Notes: generated by a model from the letters alone, not told the origin. DNA of 64,000 nt from Eshraghiella sp964414835 (GCA_964414835.1 CAYPWY010000003.1:54230-118229), one strand, 5' to 3'; positions 17,187 to 26,848 are shown, numbered from the stretch's first letter. A program made the numbers and translations.

Positions 17187-18161
17187 ATGAAAATCGGAAT
17201 TATAGGTGCCGGAAAAATAGCGCGCACAATGGCTGTTACACTTAATGGCATGACCGCTGCCATCCCTTATGCAATCGCTTCAAGGGATATAGCTAAGGCA
17301 GAACAATTTGCCGGAGAATTTAATTTTGAACATGCATACGGTTCCTATGAAGAGCTTGCAGCCGATTCCGATGTGGAGCTTATATATATAGCAACGCCTC
17401 ACTCTCTGCACTATGAGCATATTAAGCTTTGCCTTAACAACGGCAAACACGTTTTATGCGAAAAAGCTTTTACCCAAAATGCAGGTCAGGCAAAGGAGGT
17501 CATAGAGCTTGCCCGCAGCAGAAAGCTTCTTTTGGCAGAAGCCATATGGACACGTTATCTCCCTATGAGGCAGACCTTAGATAATATTCTTAAAAGCGGT
17601 GTTATCGGAACACCCCATTCGCTGTACGCAACGCTCTCTTATCCTATAATGCATAAGGAACGAATTACCAATCCGGCGCTTGCCGGCGGAGCATTGCTTG
17701 ACATAGGCGTGTATTGCATTAACTTTGCTTCCATGGTATTCGGGGATGATATGAATAATATAACTTCAAATGCCGTCATTACAGACCGTGGTGTAGATGC
17801 TGCCGACAGTATCACCTTCACTTATCCCGACGGTAAAATTGCGGTTCTGCATTGTGATGCAAGAGCTGCCGACAACAGAGAGGGAGCTGTGTACGGTGAC
17901 AAGGGCTACATTATCTGTACCAACATTAACAACTGCGAAAAAATCACCGTATATGACAATCTCCATAATATAATAGACACCTATACTGCCCCGCCGCAGA
18001 TTACGGGATTTGAATATCAGGTTCTTGCCTGCATTGATGCCGTTAAATCGGGCTCCGCAGAATGTATGCAGATGCCGCACTCAAAGATTATCAGAATTAT
18101 GGAAATTATGGATGAAGTCCGCCGCCAGACAGGCGTTATATATCCGGGAGAAGCTTTATAA
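17187..18161 (+). CDS. Gfo/Idh/MocA-family oxidoreductase
   Basis: A 324-residue NAD(P)-dependent dehydrogenase. The Rossmann fold starts at once (KIGIIGAGKIARTM), IYIATPHSLHYEH and GKHVLCEKAFTQNAGQA carry the family EKP-like lysine (EKA here), and the C-terminal substrate domain contains GGALLDIGVYCINFASMVFG, the family's GGxxxDxGxY motif. Members oxidise or reduce sugars, inositols or dihydrodiols; it most resembles the dihydrodiol/D-xylose dehydrogenase-like branch, but the substrate is not predictable. The ATG at 17187 has AGGAG; an earlier in-frame ATG has none. It is followed 3 bases later by a GIY-YIG gene and probably co-transcribed. Confidence 0.92.
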   Translation: MKIGIIGAGKIARTMAVTLNGMTAAIPYAIASRDIAKAEQFAGEFNFEHAYGSYEELAADSDVELIYIATPHSLHYEHIKLCLNNGKHVLCEKAFTQNAGQAKEVIELARSRKLLLAEAIWTRYLPMRQTLDNILKSGVIGTPHSLYATLSYPIMHKERITNPALAGGALLDIGVYCINFASMVFGDDMNNITSNAVITDRGVDAADSITFTYPDGKIAVLHCDARAADNREGAVYGDKGYIICTNINNCEKITVYDNLHNIIDTYTAPPQITGFEYQVLACIDAVKSGSAECMQMPHSKIIRIMEIMDEVRRQTGVIYPGEAL

Positions 18162-18163
18162 CT

Positions 18164-18400
18164 ATGAATTATGTTTATATTGTGAAATGCAGTGACAATA
18201 CTTATTACACAGGCTGGACCACCAACCTTGACCGCAGACTTAAGGCACACAACAGCGGCAGAGGCGCCAAATACACCCGTTCACGACGCCCTGTGGAATT
18301 GGCATATTATGAAGAATTTATTATAAAAGAAGACGCCCTAAGGCGGGAATATGCCATAAAGCAATTAAGCCGTGCCGAAAAAGAAAAACTGATTACATAA
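18164..18400 (+). CDS. GIY-YIG domain protein (YhbQ/UPF0213-like)
   Basis: A 78-residue single-domain GIY-YIG protein. VYIVKCSDNTYYTGWT carries the YIV...YTG core, NLDRRLKAHNSGRGAKYT the catalytic Arg region, and YYEEFIIKEDALRREYAIK the catalytic Glu. Related stand-alone proteins (YhbQ, SLX1-like) are small nucleases of poorly defined role in DNA repair. It lies 3 bases after the oxidoreductase and 31 bases before the MATE gene. Confidence 0.92.
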   Translation: MNYVYIVKCSDNTYYTGWTTNLDRRLKAHNSGRGAKYTRSRRPVELAYYEEFIIKEDALRREYAIKQLSRAEKEKLIT

Positions 18401-18431
18401 ATTACACGAATTACAGAAAGGCAGGATAAAT

Positions 18432-19841
18432 ATGAGGGAATCAGTAAGCAGAAGACAAAATTTTGCCAGCCGTTTTATCGGCGACAGGAATTTTTATAAA
18501 ATGGTACTTGCTATTGCGATACCTATAATGATACAAAACGGAATAACCAATTTTGTGGGACTTCTTGACAATATAATGATAGGAAGAATAGGAACCGAAC
18601 AGATGTCCGGCGCTGCCATCGTCAACCAGCTTATTTTTGTGTACAACCTGTGCATATTCGGCGGAGTTTCAGGTGCAGGCATTTTTACGGCACAGTATTT
18701 CGGACTTAAAGACTACGAGGGAGTACGCCATACCTTCCGTTTTAAATTCTGGATGAGCCTTATTCTCACAGCACTGACAATAATCATTTTGCTTGCTGCG
18801 GGAACCAACTTGATTAATTTTTATCTTAAGGGTGATGGAACACCGCAGGCGGCAGCCGACACCTTAATGTACGGAAAACAATACCTTAACATTATACTTA
18901 TTGGACTTCCGGCATTTATGGTCAGCCAGATATACTCCAGCACCCTTCGCGAGTGCGGTCAGACTGTGCTGCCTATGAAAGCAGGTGTTGCCTCGGTTAT
19001 GGTAAATCTTGTGCTTAATTACCTGCTTATATACGGTAAATTGGGTTTTCCTGTTCTCGGAGTTGCCGGTGCTGCAATAGCCACATCCATTTCAAGATAT
19101 GTTGAGCTTGCCATAATAGTGGTATGGACCCACTCACATAAAGAAAAAAATCCTTTTGCAGATGGGCTTTACAAGACACTGCGCGTACCTGCACAGCTTA
19201 CCAGAAAAATACTGATTAAGGGAACCCCTCTTCTCATCAATGAAACCCTTTGGGCATCCGGTATGGCCATGCTGACGCAGTGTTACTCCACCTGCGGTCT
19301 TAATGTTGTGGCGGGACTCAATATATCCAACACAATAAGCAACATATTCAATATAATGTATATTGCTCTCGGCGACTCTGTAGCAATAATAGTCGGCCAG
19401 CTTCTTGGTTCGGGTGATATGAAAAAAGCACGGGATACGGACAACAAAATGATTGCGTTTTCTGTTATGTGCTGTGTTGTGATTGCCGTAATTATGTTTT
19501 TCACAGCTCCGCTTTTCCCTAAGATGTATAACACCAATCAGGAGGCGAGAACCCTTGCCGGGTATTTTATTATGGCATCTGCCGTCTTTATGCCTCAAAA
19601 TGCATTTTTGCATGCCTGCTATTTTACACTGCGTTCAGGGGGCAAAACTATAATCACATTCATATTCGACAGTGTTTTTATTTGGTGTGTAAGCGTTTCC
19701 ATAGCTTTTATATTAAGCCGTTACACTGCGCTGCCGGTTATCGTGATTTATATAATAGTACAGCTTGCTGATATTATAAAATGCACCATTGGATTTGTCC
19801 TTGTAAAAAAAGGTGTGTGGCTGCAAAACATTGTACAATAG
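18432..19841 (+). CDS. MATE-family efflux transporter
   Basis: A 469-residue membrane protein with about 12 hydrophobic helices in two similar halves. MATE features include LLDNIMIGRIGTEQMSGAAI at the start of the first half and the equivalent IYIALGDSVAIIVGQLLGSGD in the second. The family exports cationic drugs or metabolites with Na+ or H+; the substrate is not predictable. It has a GGCAGGA site. It is the last gene of the plus-strand group; the hairpin following it serves mainly the tRNA on the other strand. Confidence 0.92.
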   Translation: MRESVSRRQNFASRFIGDRNFYKMVLAIAIPIMIQNGITNFVGLLDNIMIGRIGTEQMSGAAIVNQLIFVYNLCIFGGVSGAGIFTAQYFGLKDYEGVRHTFRFKFWMSLILTALTIIILLAAGTNLINFYLKGDGTPQAAADTLMYGKQYLNIILIGLPAFMVSQIYSSTLRECGQTVLPMKAGVASVMVNLVLNYLLIYGKLGFPVLGVAGAAIATSISRYVELAIIVVWTHSHKEKNPFADGLYKTLRVPAQLTRKILIKGTPLLINETLWASGMAMLTQCYSTCGLNVVAGLNISNTISNIFNIMYIALGDSVAIIVGQLLGSGDMKKARDTDNKMIAFSVMCCVVIAVIMFFTAPLFPKMYNTNQEARTLAGYFIMASAVFMPQNAFLHACYFTLRSGGKTIITFIFDSVFIWCVSVSIAFILSRYTALPVIVIYIIVQLADIIKCTIGFVLVKKGVWLQNIVQ

Positions 19842-19874
19842 AATACAGAAAATAATAATAGTAATAATAACGAA

Positions 19875-19906
19875 AACAGGAACTTCCCAATAGAGAAGTG
19901 CCTGTT
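19875..19906 (-). terminator. Terminator of tRNA-Trp
   Basis: A 12-bp stem with one mismatch (19875-19886 with 19895-19906) is followed on the minus strand by TTTTCGTT. It lies 10 bases past the tRNA 3' end; the plus-strand side lacks a T-run. Confidence 0.7.
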
Positions 19907-19915
19907 AATATACAG

Positions 19916-19988
19916 CAGGGGCAGTAGGATTTGAACCCACGACATTTGGTTTTGGAGACCAACGCTCTACCAGCTGAACTATACCCCT
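19916..19988 (-). tRNA. trnW: tRNA-Trp (CCA anticodon)
   Basis: The minus strand folds as a 73-base tRNA. The acceptor stem AGGGGTA pairs with TGCCCCT (one G-U), discriminator G; the D-arm sequence is AGTTCAGCTGGTAGAGC; the anticodon stem-loop TTGGTCTCCAAAACCAA exposes CCA; the T-arm contains GTGGGTTCAAATCCTAC. The 3' CCA is not encoded. It is a single-gene unit downstream of the chemoreceptor-like gene. Confidence 0.97.
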
Positions 19989-20094
19989 ATAAAGCTACCG
20001 TTCATTATCTATGAACGCCACTTGTTATTTATACCACATAATCAGATGAATTGCAACAAAAATTTGCACAATTTAGAAATTTTCTTTGGTAATA

Positions 20095-20739
20095 TCAATT
20101 ATTATATTTTGAAAGAGTTTCCTTTGCGTTATCTGTAATATCTCTCTGAAAAGCAATTTCATGCTCCATACCTCTTGACTCATCATTGGCAACAAGTGCC
20201 GCATCAAGAATTTTGTTAAGAAGATTTCCGATACGGGCAGCTTTCTCCTGCTGTTTTACCGAACGCTCATATATCTTATTCATGGAATCAATCATTGTTT
20301 CCACAAATGTATGTACTTTCTTAACAGTATCGGATATATCACTGGAGGAACGTGTTGACTGGGCGGCCAGATTGCCTACCTCTTTGGCAACCACCGCAAA
20401 ACCTCTTCCCTGCTCGCCTGCTCTGGCTGCCTCAATAGACGCATTAAGCGAAAGCATGTTAGTCTTGGATGCAATTTTATTTATTACGCCCGCAAAATCC
20501 TCTATAAGTCTGGAAAGAGCTGCCAAATCATTGATTCGGGATGTTGATTCCACAACCATTGTGTTCAGACTGTTAATTTCATCAACAATCTCCTCAATAT
20601 TAGTAATTCCCTCCCTTACAAGATTAAGGGATGTATCAGATGAATTAATAACATCAAATGCATGTTTTTCAACCTTAAGCTGTGATTCGTCCAAATCATT
20701 AACAATCTGTTTAAGCTGTGATACAAACTGTTCTTCCAT
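20095..20739 (-). CDS. Soluble methyl-accepting chemotaxis-like signalling protein
   Basis: A 214-residue all-helical protein without membrane segments or sensor domain. The highly conserved chemoreceptor hairpin tip is present: INKIASKTNMLSLNASIEAA followed by RAGEQGRGFAVVAKEVGNLA, which in the family contacts CheA and CheW. The flanking arms are short (about 80-90 residues each). The N-terminal part offers no recognisable input domain. It lies 19 bases after radA and is likely co-transcribed. No che or flagellar genes are in the window. It may be a cytoplasmic receptor or act with another sensor. Confidence 0.85.
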   Translation of the reverse strand: MEEQFVSQLKQIVNDLDESQLKVEKHAFDVINSSDTSLNLVREGITNIEEIVDEINSLNTMVVESTSRINDLAALSRLIEDFAGVINKIASKTNMLSLNASIEAARAGEQGRGFAVVAKEVGNLAAQSTRSSSDISDTVKKVHTFVETMIDSMNKIYERSVKQQEKAARIGNLLNKILDAALVANDESRGMEHEIAFQRDITDNAKETLSKYNN

Positions 20740-20758
20740 TACCGTTCCCTCCCTGTGT

Positions 20759-22123
20759 TTACCTTCTGCATAACTCTGATATTGATTTTATTCCCGTCAG
20801 TTTAATCCTGTTCTCGCTGCCAACACTCTTAAGACAAGCCTCCGGCAGAATACACTGTGCAAATCCCAGCTTTACCGCCTCTGACACACGTTGTTTTGCC
20901 TGACTTACGGCTCTTACCTCTCCCGTAAGGCCCACCTCTCCGAACACAATGGTATTATCCGGTATGGGTATATTGCGGAAACTTGATATAATTGCCATAA
21001 CTATTCCCAAATCAAGTGCCGGTTCGCCTACCTTAAGTCCGCCTGCTACATTAAGATATGCATCGCAGCCCGAAAGCTGCATACCTGCCTTTTTTTCAAG
21101 AACAGCCATCAGAAGATTCATTCTGTTATAATCCGCTCCTGCAGCAGTCCTTCTTGGCATTCCGAAATTAGTATGACACACTAATGCCTGAATTTCAACT
21201 AAAATCGGTCTTGTTCCCTCCATAAGACAGACAACAACCGACCCCGCTTCGCCTTTTGGTTTTCCCTCCAACATATATTCTGAAGGATTAAGGACTTCCC
21301 TGAGCCCGTCGCTGCACATCTCAAACACGCCTATTTCATTGGTCGCCCCAAATCTGTTTTTGACTGCCCTTATAATTCTGTAAGACTCACTTCTTTCGCC
21401 TTCAAAATACAATACGGTATCTACCATATGTTCAAGAACACGCGGACCTGCCACAACTCCTTCCTTGGTTACATGTCCGACTATAAAAACCGTAATACCC
21501 AAGCCCTTAGCTATCTGCATAAGGGCATTGGTGGATTCTCTCACCTGACTTACACTTCCAGGAGCAGAATCAGATGTCTCACAATACATTGTCTGTATCG
21601 AATCAATGACTACCGCATCAGGCGTACAATCCCGTATGGCTTTGTCTATGCTGTTAAGATTAGTCTCACACAATAACATAAAATTGTCGGGAATCCCGCC
21701 TATTCTGTCGGCTCTCATCTTAATCTGCCTTAAAGATTCCTCACCTGATATGTATAAAACTCTTCGCTCTTTGGCTATGTTGGCACACACCTGCAAAAGT
21801 ATGGTGGATTTACCTATTCCCGGGTCTCCCCCCACCAAAACCATAGAGCCTGCTACTATACCTCCGCCAAGAACCCTGTCAAGCTCCCCAAAGCCGCAGG
21901 AATATCTGTTTTCGGTTGTGGTGTCAACCTGTGAAATCTTAACGGGAACGGCACTGCCGGACACTGCTCCTGATGATATCTGTGTTATGCCCTTGGCGTG
22001 TTTTTCCAACGGAACTTCAACAAATGAATTCCATTGGTGGCAGGCCGGACACTGTCCCATCCACTTGGCAGATTCATATCCACATTCATTACAGAAAAAA
22101 ATTGTATTTTTACCTTTTGCCAT
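20759..22123 (-). CDS. radA: DNA repair protein RadA
   Basis: A 454-residue RecA-like ATPase that processes recombination intermediates. Visible: the N-terminal zinc finger CNECGYESAKWMGQCPAC, Walker A GGDPGIGKST, the RadA-specific KNRFG (VKNRFGATNEIGVF) and a C-terminal Lon-like domain (about 275-454, with DAYLNVAGGLKVGEPALDLG). Length is normal. The ATG at 22123 with an AAGGA site gives the usual N-terminus MAKGKNTIFFC. The gene follows the Clp operon, as is common in Clostridia, but a terminator separates it from the 137-residue gene upstream. Confidence 0.97.
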   Translation of the reverse strand: MAKGKNTIFFCNECGYESAKWMGQCPACHQWNSFVEVPLEKHAKGITQISSGAVSGSAVPVKISQVDTTTENRYSCGFGELDRVLGGGIVAGSMVLVGGDPGIGKSTILLQVCANIAKERRVLYISGEESLRQIKMRADRIGGIPDNFMLLCETNLNSIDKAIRDCTPDAVVIDSIQTMYCETSDSAPGSVSQVRESTNALMQIAKGLGITVFIVGHVTKEGVVAGPRVLEHMVDTVLYFEGERSESYRIIRAVKNRFGATNEIGVFEMCSDGLREVLNPSEYMLEGKPKGEAGSVVVCLMEGTRPILVEIQALVCHTNFGMPRRTAAGADYNRMNLLMAVLEKKAGMQLSGCDAYLNVAGGLKVGEPALDLGIVMAIISSFRNIPIPDNTIVFGEVGLTGEVRAVSQAKQRVSEAVKLGFAQCILPEACLKSVGSENRIKLTGIKSISELCRR

Positions 22124-22224
22124 ATCTGCTACATCCTTAGGAAAACCGGCGGACAATCCAGTCCGGGTTATATCCCTGTTATATACCTCGCTAAATCATA
22201 TTAGTATTACTCATATTAGATAAA

Positions 22225-22250
22225 AAGGACTGTGACGCATCACAGTCCTT
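22225..22250 (-). terminator. Terminator after the 137-residue conserved protein
   Basis: A perfect 11-bp stem (AAGGACTGTGA with TCACAGTCCTT, loop of 4) followed on the minus strand by TTTTTATC, 22 bases past the stop codon. Confidence 0.88.
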
Positions 22251-22272
22251 AATATAATTTCTATAATACTGC

Positions 22273-22686
22273 TCAAACTCTTACTATCTTGACTTCTGCG
22301 GCATTACCGCCTCCCAGTGCTACCGAAAGAGCAAACTTGCCGCTTATATTGGTTATCATCCTTCCTACGCTGATACCATCAACATATACCTTATACTCTG
22401 TGGAAGGCTCAAGCTCAAGCGTAATCTGTGAGTCCTCATTGCCCTCAACCGTCATACTGATAACTCCGTCCTCCATGGAAAAATTGTTGACTGCTGTTCC
22501 CGGAACCGACTCATACACAAACATTCCGTTTCTCTCAAGCTTGGTAATCTCTTTAAAAGTCTTAACCTTATAAATATCTCCATTGTACTCCACATTATCA
22601 AGCTTTGTCTTAGTATCTAAAAGATAATTGCCAAAGCTGATTGTTCCATCGCCCTCAATGCGAATTAAACCGTCTACTACAGCCAT
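22273..22686 (-). CDS. Conserved 137-residue protein, often labelled endosialidase-like
   Basis: A small soluble protein starting MAVVDGLIRIEGDGTISFGN after a clean AGGAGG. It is predicted mostly beta-strand, with a middle region GMFVYESVPGTAV and a C-terminal half rich in acidic residues and Val (TLELEPSTEYKVYVDG). From memory, very similar Lachnospiraceae proteins carry the label endosialidase, but at this length there is no sialidase catalytic domain and I would not infer that activity. It lies 74 bases after clpC and ends at a strong terminator, so it may be the last gene of the stress operon; a TATAAT-like box in the gap could also give it its own promoter. Confidence 0.75.
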   Translation of the reverse strand: MAVVDGLIRIEGDGTISFGNYLLDTKTKLDNVEYNGDIYKVKTFKEITKLERNGMFVYESVPGTAVNNFSMEDGVISMTVEGNEDSQITLELEPSTEYKVYVDGISVGRMITNISGKFALSVALGGGNAAEVKIVRV

Positions 22687-22760
22687 TGCCGTTCCTCCTG
22701 ATTTACATTTGTAAAAAACCTGTATAAATATTATAATATAAAATGCTGTTAATTGCCACA

Positions 22761-25211
22761 TTATTTTACTGAAAAAATAAGTTTTTTGTCTCCTGTATTA
22801 TCACAGCTTATAACAACATTGTCACCTGCCTTAATTCTTCCTTCAAGTATCTGCTCTGCAAGCTCATCCTCAACCTTGCTTTGCAGCGCACGTTTCAAAG
22901 GTCTTGCCCCGTACTTTTCGTCATATCCAGAATCCACAATGTATTCTCTGGCACTATCATCAAGCTCTATGGACAAGTCCATCTGTTCCTTGATTCTCTT
23001 ATTGATAGAATTTACCATTATATCAACTATCTGCGCAATATTTTCCTTGGTAAGCATATGGAACACAATAGTCTCGTCAATTCTGTTGAGAAATTCCGGT
23101 TTGAACAGTCTTTTGACTTCATCAAGCACCTTTGTTTTCATGTTGTTGTAATCCTGTTCCGGGTCTGTGGATGCGTTAAATCCCAGATTCTTCGGAGAAA
23201 CAATATTCTCAGCACCGGCATTGCTGGTCATGATTATAACCGTATTCTTAAAATCTACTTTACGCCCTGTGGAATCTGTCACAATACCGTCATCCAATAC
23301 CTGTAAAAGAATATTGAACACATCAGGATGGGCTTTCTCTATCTCGTCAAAAAGAATAACCGAATAAGGGTTGCGTCTTACTTTTTCACTTAGCTGTCCG
23401 CCCTCATCAAATCCCACATAGCCGGGAGGTGAGCCAATCATCTTGGAAACACTGTGCTTTTCCATGTACTCGGACATATCAACTCTGATAAGATTGGCTT
23501 CGCTGCCGAACATTGCATCTGCCAACGCCTTTGAAAGCTCTGTCTTACCAACTCCTGTAGGCCCCAGAAAAAGAAATGAACCGGTTGGGCGTTTCGGGTC
23601 TTTCAGTCCTACTCTGCCTCGTCTTATTGCCTTGGCAACAGCTGTCACAGCTTCATCCTGTCCCACAACTCTCTGATGGAGAGTACTTTCCAGGTTCATC
23701 AGCTGCTCTGATTCGCCCATAGCAAGCTTGCGGACAGGAATCTTCGTCCAGTCGGACACCACAGAGGCAATCTCCTCCTCGTCAACCACAAGATTACGGT
23801 CATCCTTATCCTTCTGCCACTGGCTGTTAAGTGCTTCCAGTTCCTCCATCTTAGCAAGCTTTTGGCTTTTAAGCTCGCCTGCACGCTCATAAGCCTCCTG
23901 TGAAATTGCCTGCTCTTTTTCTTTTTCAAGCGCCGCTATTTCATCTTCAAGCTTAACTATTTTCTCAGGCTTAACATAAGTGCCCAGTCTCGTTTTGGAG
24001 GCAGCCTCGTCTATAAGGTCAATTGCCTTGTCAGGAAGAAACCTGTCATTGATATATCTCTTGGAAAGCCTCACCGCAGCCACAAGTGCGTCATCAGTGA
24101 TTGTGACAGAATGATGGTTTTCATATGCTTTTCTGAGCCCTTTTAATATCTCTATAGCTTCTTCAGATGATGGTTCTTCCACATTAACCGGCTGGAAACG
24201 GCGTTCAAGTGCAGCGTCCTTTTCAATATATTTACGGTATTCATTAATTGTGGTTGCTCCGATTATCTGTACCTCTCCTCTTGCCAAAGAGGGTTTGAGA
24301 ATATTGGAGGCATCAATTGCACCTTCTGCGCCTCCCGCTCCGATTATCGTATGCAGCTCATCAATAAAAAGAATTACGTTCCCTGAATTTCTAACCTCGG
24401 ATATTACCTTCTTAATGCGTTCTTCAAACTCTCCACGGTATTTGGAGCCTGCTATCATTCCGGACAAATCAAGCGTAAGCACTCTTTTATCTTTGATTGT
24501 GTCGGGCACATTGCCGTCGGCAATCTGGATTGCAAGCCCTTCTACGATTGCAGTCTTACCTACGCCCGGCTCTCCCACAAGACAAGGATTGTTTTTGGTT
24601 CTTCTGCTGCTTATTTGAATGACCCTCTGAATCTCACCTTCACGTCCGATTACAGGGTCCAGCTTTCCCTCCATTGCAAGCTTTGTAAGGTCGCGGCTGT
24701 ATTGGTCAAGAGTTGCCGTCTGGGATTTCTTGCGGTTCTTACCGTTTCCCATATCTTCCTTGTAGGAGTTGCCGTCCTCTCCCATGGCTACCATCAAATC
24801 CACATATATTTTCTGTATATTGATTCCAAGTGTTCCCAGAAGCCTTGTGGCAACGCTTTCCGAATCCTTGAGAAGTCCTATAAGTATATGCTCCGTTCCT
24901 ATAAGCTGTGCCTTAAAACGTCTTGCTTCACGCCTTGACATATCAATGATTCTGGCAGCTCTCGGTGTGTAGCTGGAAGGCTCTCTTAAACCTACGGTTT
25001 TATCCGGCGACATCAGCTGATTGACAAGCTCAATAACCTTGTCTATGTCTACCTCATTCTCCTGTAATACGGTCTGTGCAAGACTGTCGTCAGTCCTAAG
25101 CAGACCTATAAGTATATGTTCCGAGCCCACACTTCCATGACCCAGTTCAAATGCGGTTTCTGCCGCATACTGTAATGCTTCTTCTGCTTTTTTTGTAAAT
25201 CCGCTCTGCAT
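22761..25211 (-). CDS. clpC: ATP-dependent Clp protease ATP-binding subunit ClpC
   Basis: An 816-residue Hsp100 unfoldase. Domains: N-terminal Clp repeats (about 1-145, starting FTKKAEEALQYAAETA), first AAA+ module (Walker A GEPGVGKTAIVEG), the ClpC-type middle coiled coil (about 400-470), and second AAA+ module (Walker A GPTGVGKTELS, then the C-terminal D2 small domain). It unfolds proteins for ClpP and recognises arginine-phosphorylated substrates made by McsB. The ATG at 25211 lies 6 bases after AAAGGGG; an ATG 15 bases upstream is less likely. It follows mcsB by 18 bases. Confidence 0.96.
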   Translation of the reverse strand: MQSGFTKKAEEALQYAAETAFELGHGSVGSEHILIGLLRTDDSLAQTVLQENEVDIDKVIELVNQLMSPDKTVGLREPSSYTPRAARIIDMSRREARRFKAQLIGTEHILIGLLKDSESVATRLLGTLGINIQKIYVDLMVAMGEDGNSYKEDMGNGKNRKKSQTATLDQYSRDLTKLAMEGKLDPVIGREGEIQRVIQISSRRTKNNPCLVGEPGVGKTAIVEGLAIQIADGNVPDTIKDKRVLTLDLSGMIAGSKYRGEFEERIKKVISEVRNSGNVILFIDELHTIIGAGGAEGAIDASNILKPSLARGEVQIIGATTINEYRKYIEKDAALERRFQPVNVEEPSSEEAIEILKGLRKAYENHHSVTITDDALVAAVRLSKRYINDRFLPDKAIDLIDEAASKTRLGTYVKPEKIVKLEDEIAALEKEKEQAISQEAYERAGELKSQKLAKMEELEALNSQWQKDKDDRNLVVDEEEIASVVSDWTKIPVRKLAMGESEQLMNLESTLHQRVVGQDEAVTAVAKAIRRGRVGLKDPKRPTGSFLFLGPTGVGKTELSKALADAMFGSEANLIRVDMSEYMEKHSVSKMIGSPPGYVGFDEGGQLSEKVRRNPYSVILFDEIEKAHPDVFNILLQVLDDGIVTDSTGRKVDFKNTVIIMTSNAGAENIVSPKNLGFNASTDPEQDYNNMKTKVLDEVKRLFKPEFLNRIDETIVFHMLTKENIAQIVDIMVNSINKRIKEQMDLSIELDDSAREYIVDSGYDEKYGARPLKRALQSKVEDELAEQILEGRIKAGDNVVISCDNTGDKKLIFSVK

Positions 25212-25229
25212 ATTTTCCCCTTTCATGCC

Positions 25230-26264
25230 TTAAATAATCTCAGGTAAATTGTTCCTCAGGTATTGTGCCCTTAATATATCCGTCTCTGCCACAGACAATG
25301 ATTTGCCTGTGGAATTATTAATGACAGACGGCTGAATATCCATAATAAATTTGTTGATTCCTATGTTTTCGCCGTTCTCTGTTGTAAGTATTCCCAAAGA
25401 TATACCCAACATAAACTCCGACAAAAGCGACATTGCATCTCTCAGTGTAAGCTTCCGTGCATATTTTAATACTCCATATGATTTGTAAGCTACATCCTCG
25501 GCACGGTATTTATCCTTTTCGTAAATAAAACGCCTTTGATCACGCTCCTGATTAATTATCTGGTTGACAATATCATCCAAATCTTTGATTATTGTCCGTT
25601 CCTCCTGTCCCAGTGTTTTCTGGGTGGAAACCTGATACAGATTTCCATAGCTGCATTCACTGTCACCATATACCGGACGGATTTTCAGCCCGAAGCGACC
25701 AAGCTCAGTGCTTATCTGAGTTATTTTTTTTGCTTCCGCAAGTCCCGGAAGATGCAGGGTGTAACCTGCTCTTAATCCGGTTCCCACATTGGTTGGAAAT
25801 GTAGTCTTATAACCATATTTCTCATCATATGCATAATCAAAATTGGAATCAACGTAATCATCAATATCATTGGCTCTTTTAAAGCATACCGGAATATTCA
25901 TTCCGTTGGCAATAACCTGTATTCTTATGTGGTCCTCGCCGTTGACCAGAATCGATGTGCCTTCATCCTCCGATAAAATAACCGCCCCTGTGCCTGATTT
26001 TACAAGGTAGGAGCTTATTGCCCTGCGCTCTTTAAGTGCATTGCGCTTTGTCTCGCTGCAATTATTCATAAAAATACATTTATATTCCGCCGGAAAATCT
26101 CTCTGGAAGCTGCTTACCACCGAATTAACCAAGCTTACGGCGTCCTCTTCATCAAGCTTCATAGGAAACTTATAGTCCGCAAAATTTCTTGCCAGCCTTA
26201 TTCTGCTTGATATAACCACATCGCCATTATTGCCTGAGCGTTCATACCATTTATTCATAATCAT
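25230..26264 (-). CDS. mcsB: Protein arginine kinase McsB
   Basis: A 344-residue ATP:guanido phosphotransferase-fold kinase that phosphorylates arginines on proteins and so marks them for ClpCP. Typical segments: VISSRIRLARNFADYKFP, NEEDHIR-like NGEDHIRIQVI, and the McsB-conserved NVGTGLRAGYTLHLPGL. Its ATG overlaps the mcsA stop (ATGA), so it is translated coupled to its activator; an ATG 6 bases downstream is an alternative start. Length is normal. Confidence 0.96.
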   Translation of the reverse strand: MIMNKWYERSGNNGDVVISSRIRLARNFADYKFPMKLDEEDAVSLVNSVVSSFQRDFPAEYKCIFMNNCSETKRNALKERRAISSYLVKSGTGAVILSEDEGTSILVNGEDHIRIQVIANGMNIPVCFKRANDIDDYVDSNFDYAYDEKYGYKTTFPTNVGTGLRAGYTLHLPGLAEAKKITQISTELGRFGLKIRPVYGDSECSYGNLYQVSTQKTLGQEERTIIKDLDDIVNQIINQERDQRRFIYEKDKYRAEDVAYKSYGVLKYARKLTLRDAMSLLSEFMLGISLGILTTENGENIGINKFIMDIQPSVINNSTGKSLSVAETDILRAQYLRNNLPEII

Positions 26265-26830
26265 TCACCCTTTCCCTTAAGTCCGGCAATAACATCCCGC
26301 AGTCTTGCAGCCTCTGCAAAATCCTCCTCGCTTACTGCCTCTTTAAGCTTCTTGGACAAAAAATCAATTTCCTTCTTCACATCCTGTACGTCTTCATTAA
26401 CAGTGTTTTCCCCAATGTCCCCGTTATTTTTCTCCGACATACCGTAAAGCATAGGTTTCTTACCTACATGGTGGTCGCTTCCCTGAAGCTTCTTGATAGT
26501 ATCGGATATAAGAGGTCCGAAAACATCATAACAATCCGGACATCCGAATATGGAATTATTGACAAATTCTCCGTAGGTCATACCGCACTTAGGGCACTGT
26601 ACCTGCCTTGCAGGGTCTTTTTTCTCGCTGTCTGAAAACAGCCCCTGACCTCCAAGTATTCCTGATAAAAGCTGCGTCAAATTCATATCGTTGTCAAAAA
26701 TGCTTGAATAGTAGCTTACATCCGTATTAGCTGCGCAGTTGCTGCACAGATGATGCTCATTTTTGACTCCATTGACAACTTCTGTATAGTGAAATGTAGC
26801 AACATTTTTTTGACATTTCTCGCATAACAT
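26261..26830 (-). CDS. mcsA: Protein arginine kinase activator McsA
   Basis: A 189-residue zinc-binding adaptor that activates McsB. Two CxxC pairs near the N-terminus (CEKC...CSNC) and two more in the middle (CPKC...CPDC) form zinc sites; the C-terminus carries a UVR motif (LKEAVSEEDFAEAARLRDVI). It follows the GntR gene by 18 bases and overlaps mcsB by 4. AGGAGG precedes the start. Confidence 0.95.
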   Translation of the reverse strand: MLCEKCQKNVATFHYTEVVNGVKNEHHLCSNCAANTDVSYYSSIFDNDMNLTQLLSGILGGQGLFSDSEKKDPARQVQCPKCGMTYGEFVNNSIFGCPDCYDVFGPLISDTIKKLQGSDHHVGKKPMLYGMSEKNNGDIGENTVNEDVQDVKKEIDFLSKKLKEAVSEEDFAEAARLRDVIAGLKGKGE

Positions 26831-26848
26831 AATTATGTCCTCCTAAAT

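Noticed and set aside
22273..22686. An endosialidase or phage tail protein because of the usual database label
   Set aside because: At 137 residues there is no catalytic beta-propeller or phage context; only a conserved small protein can be supported.
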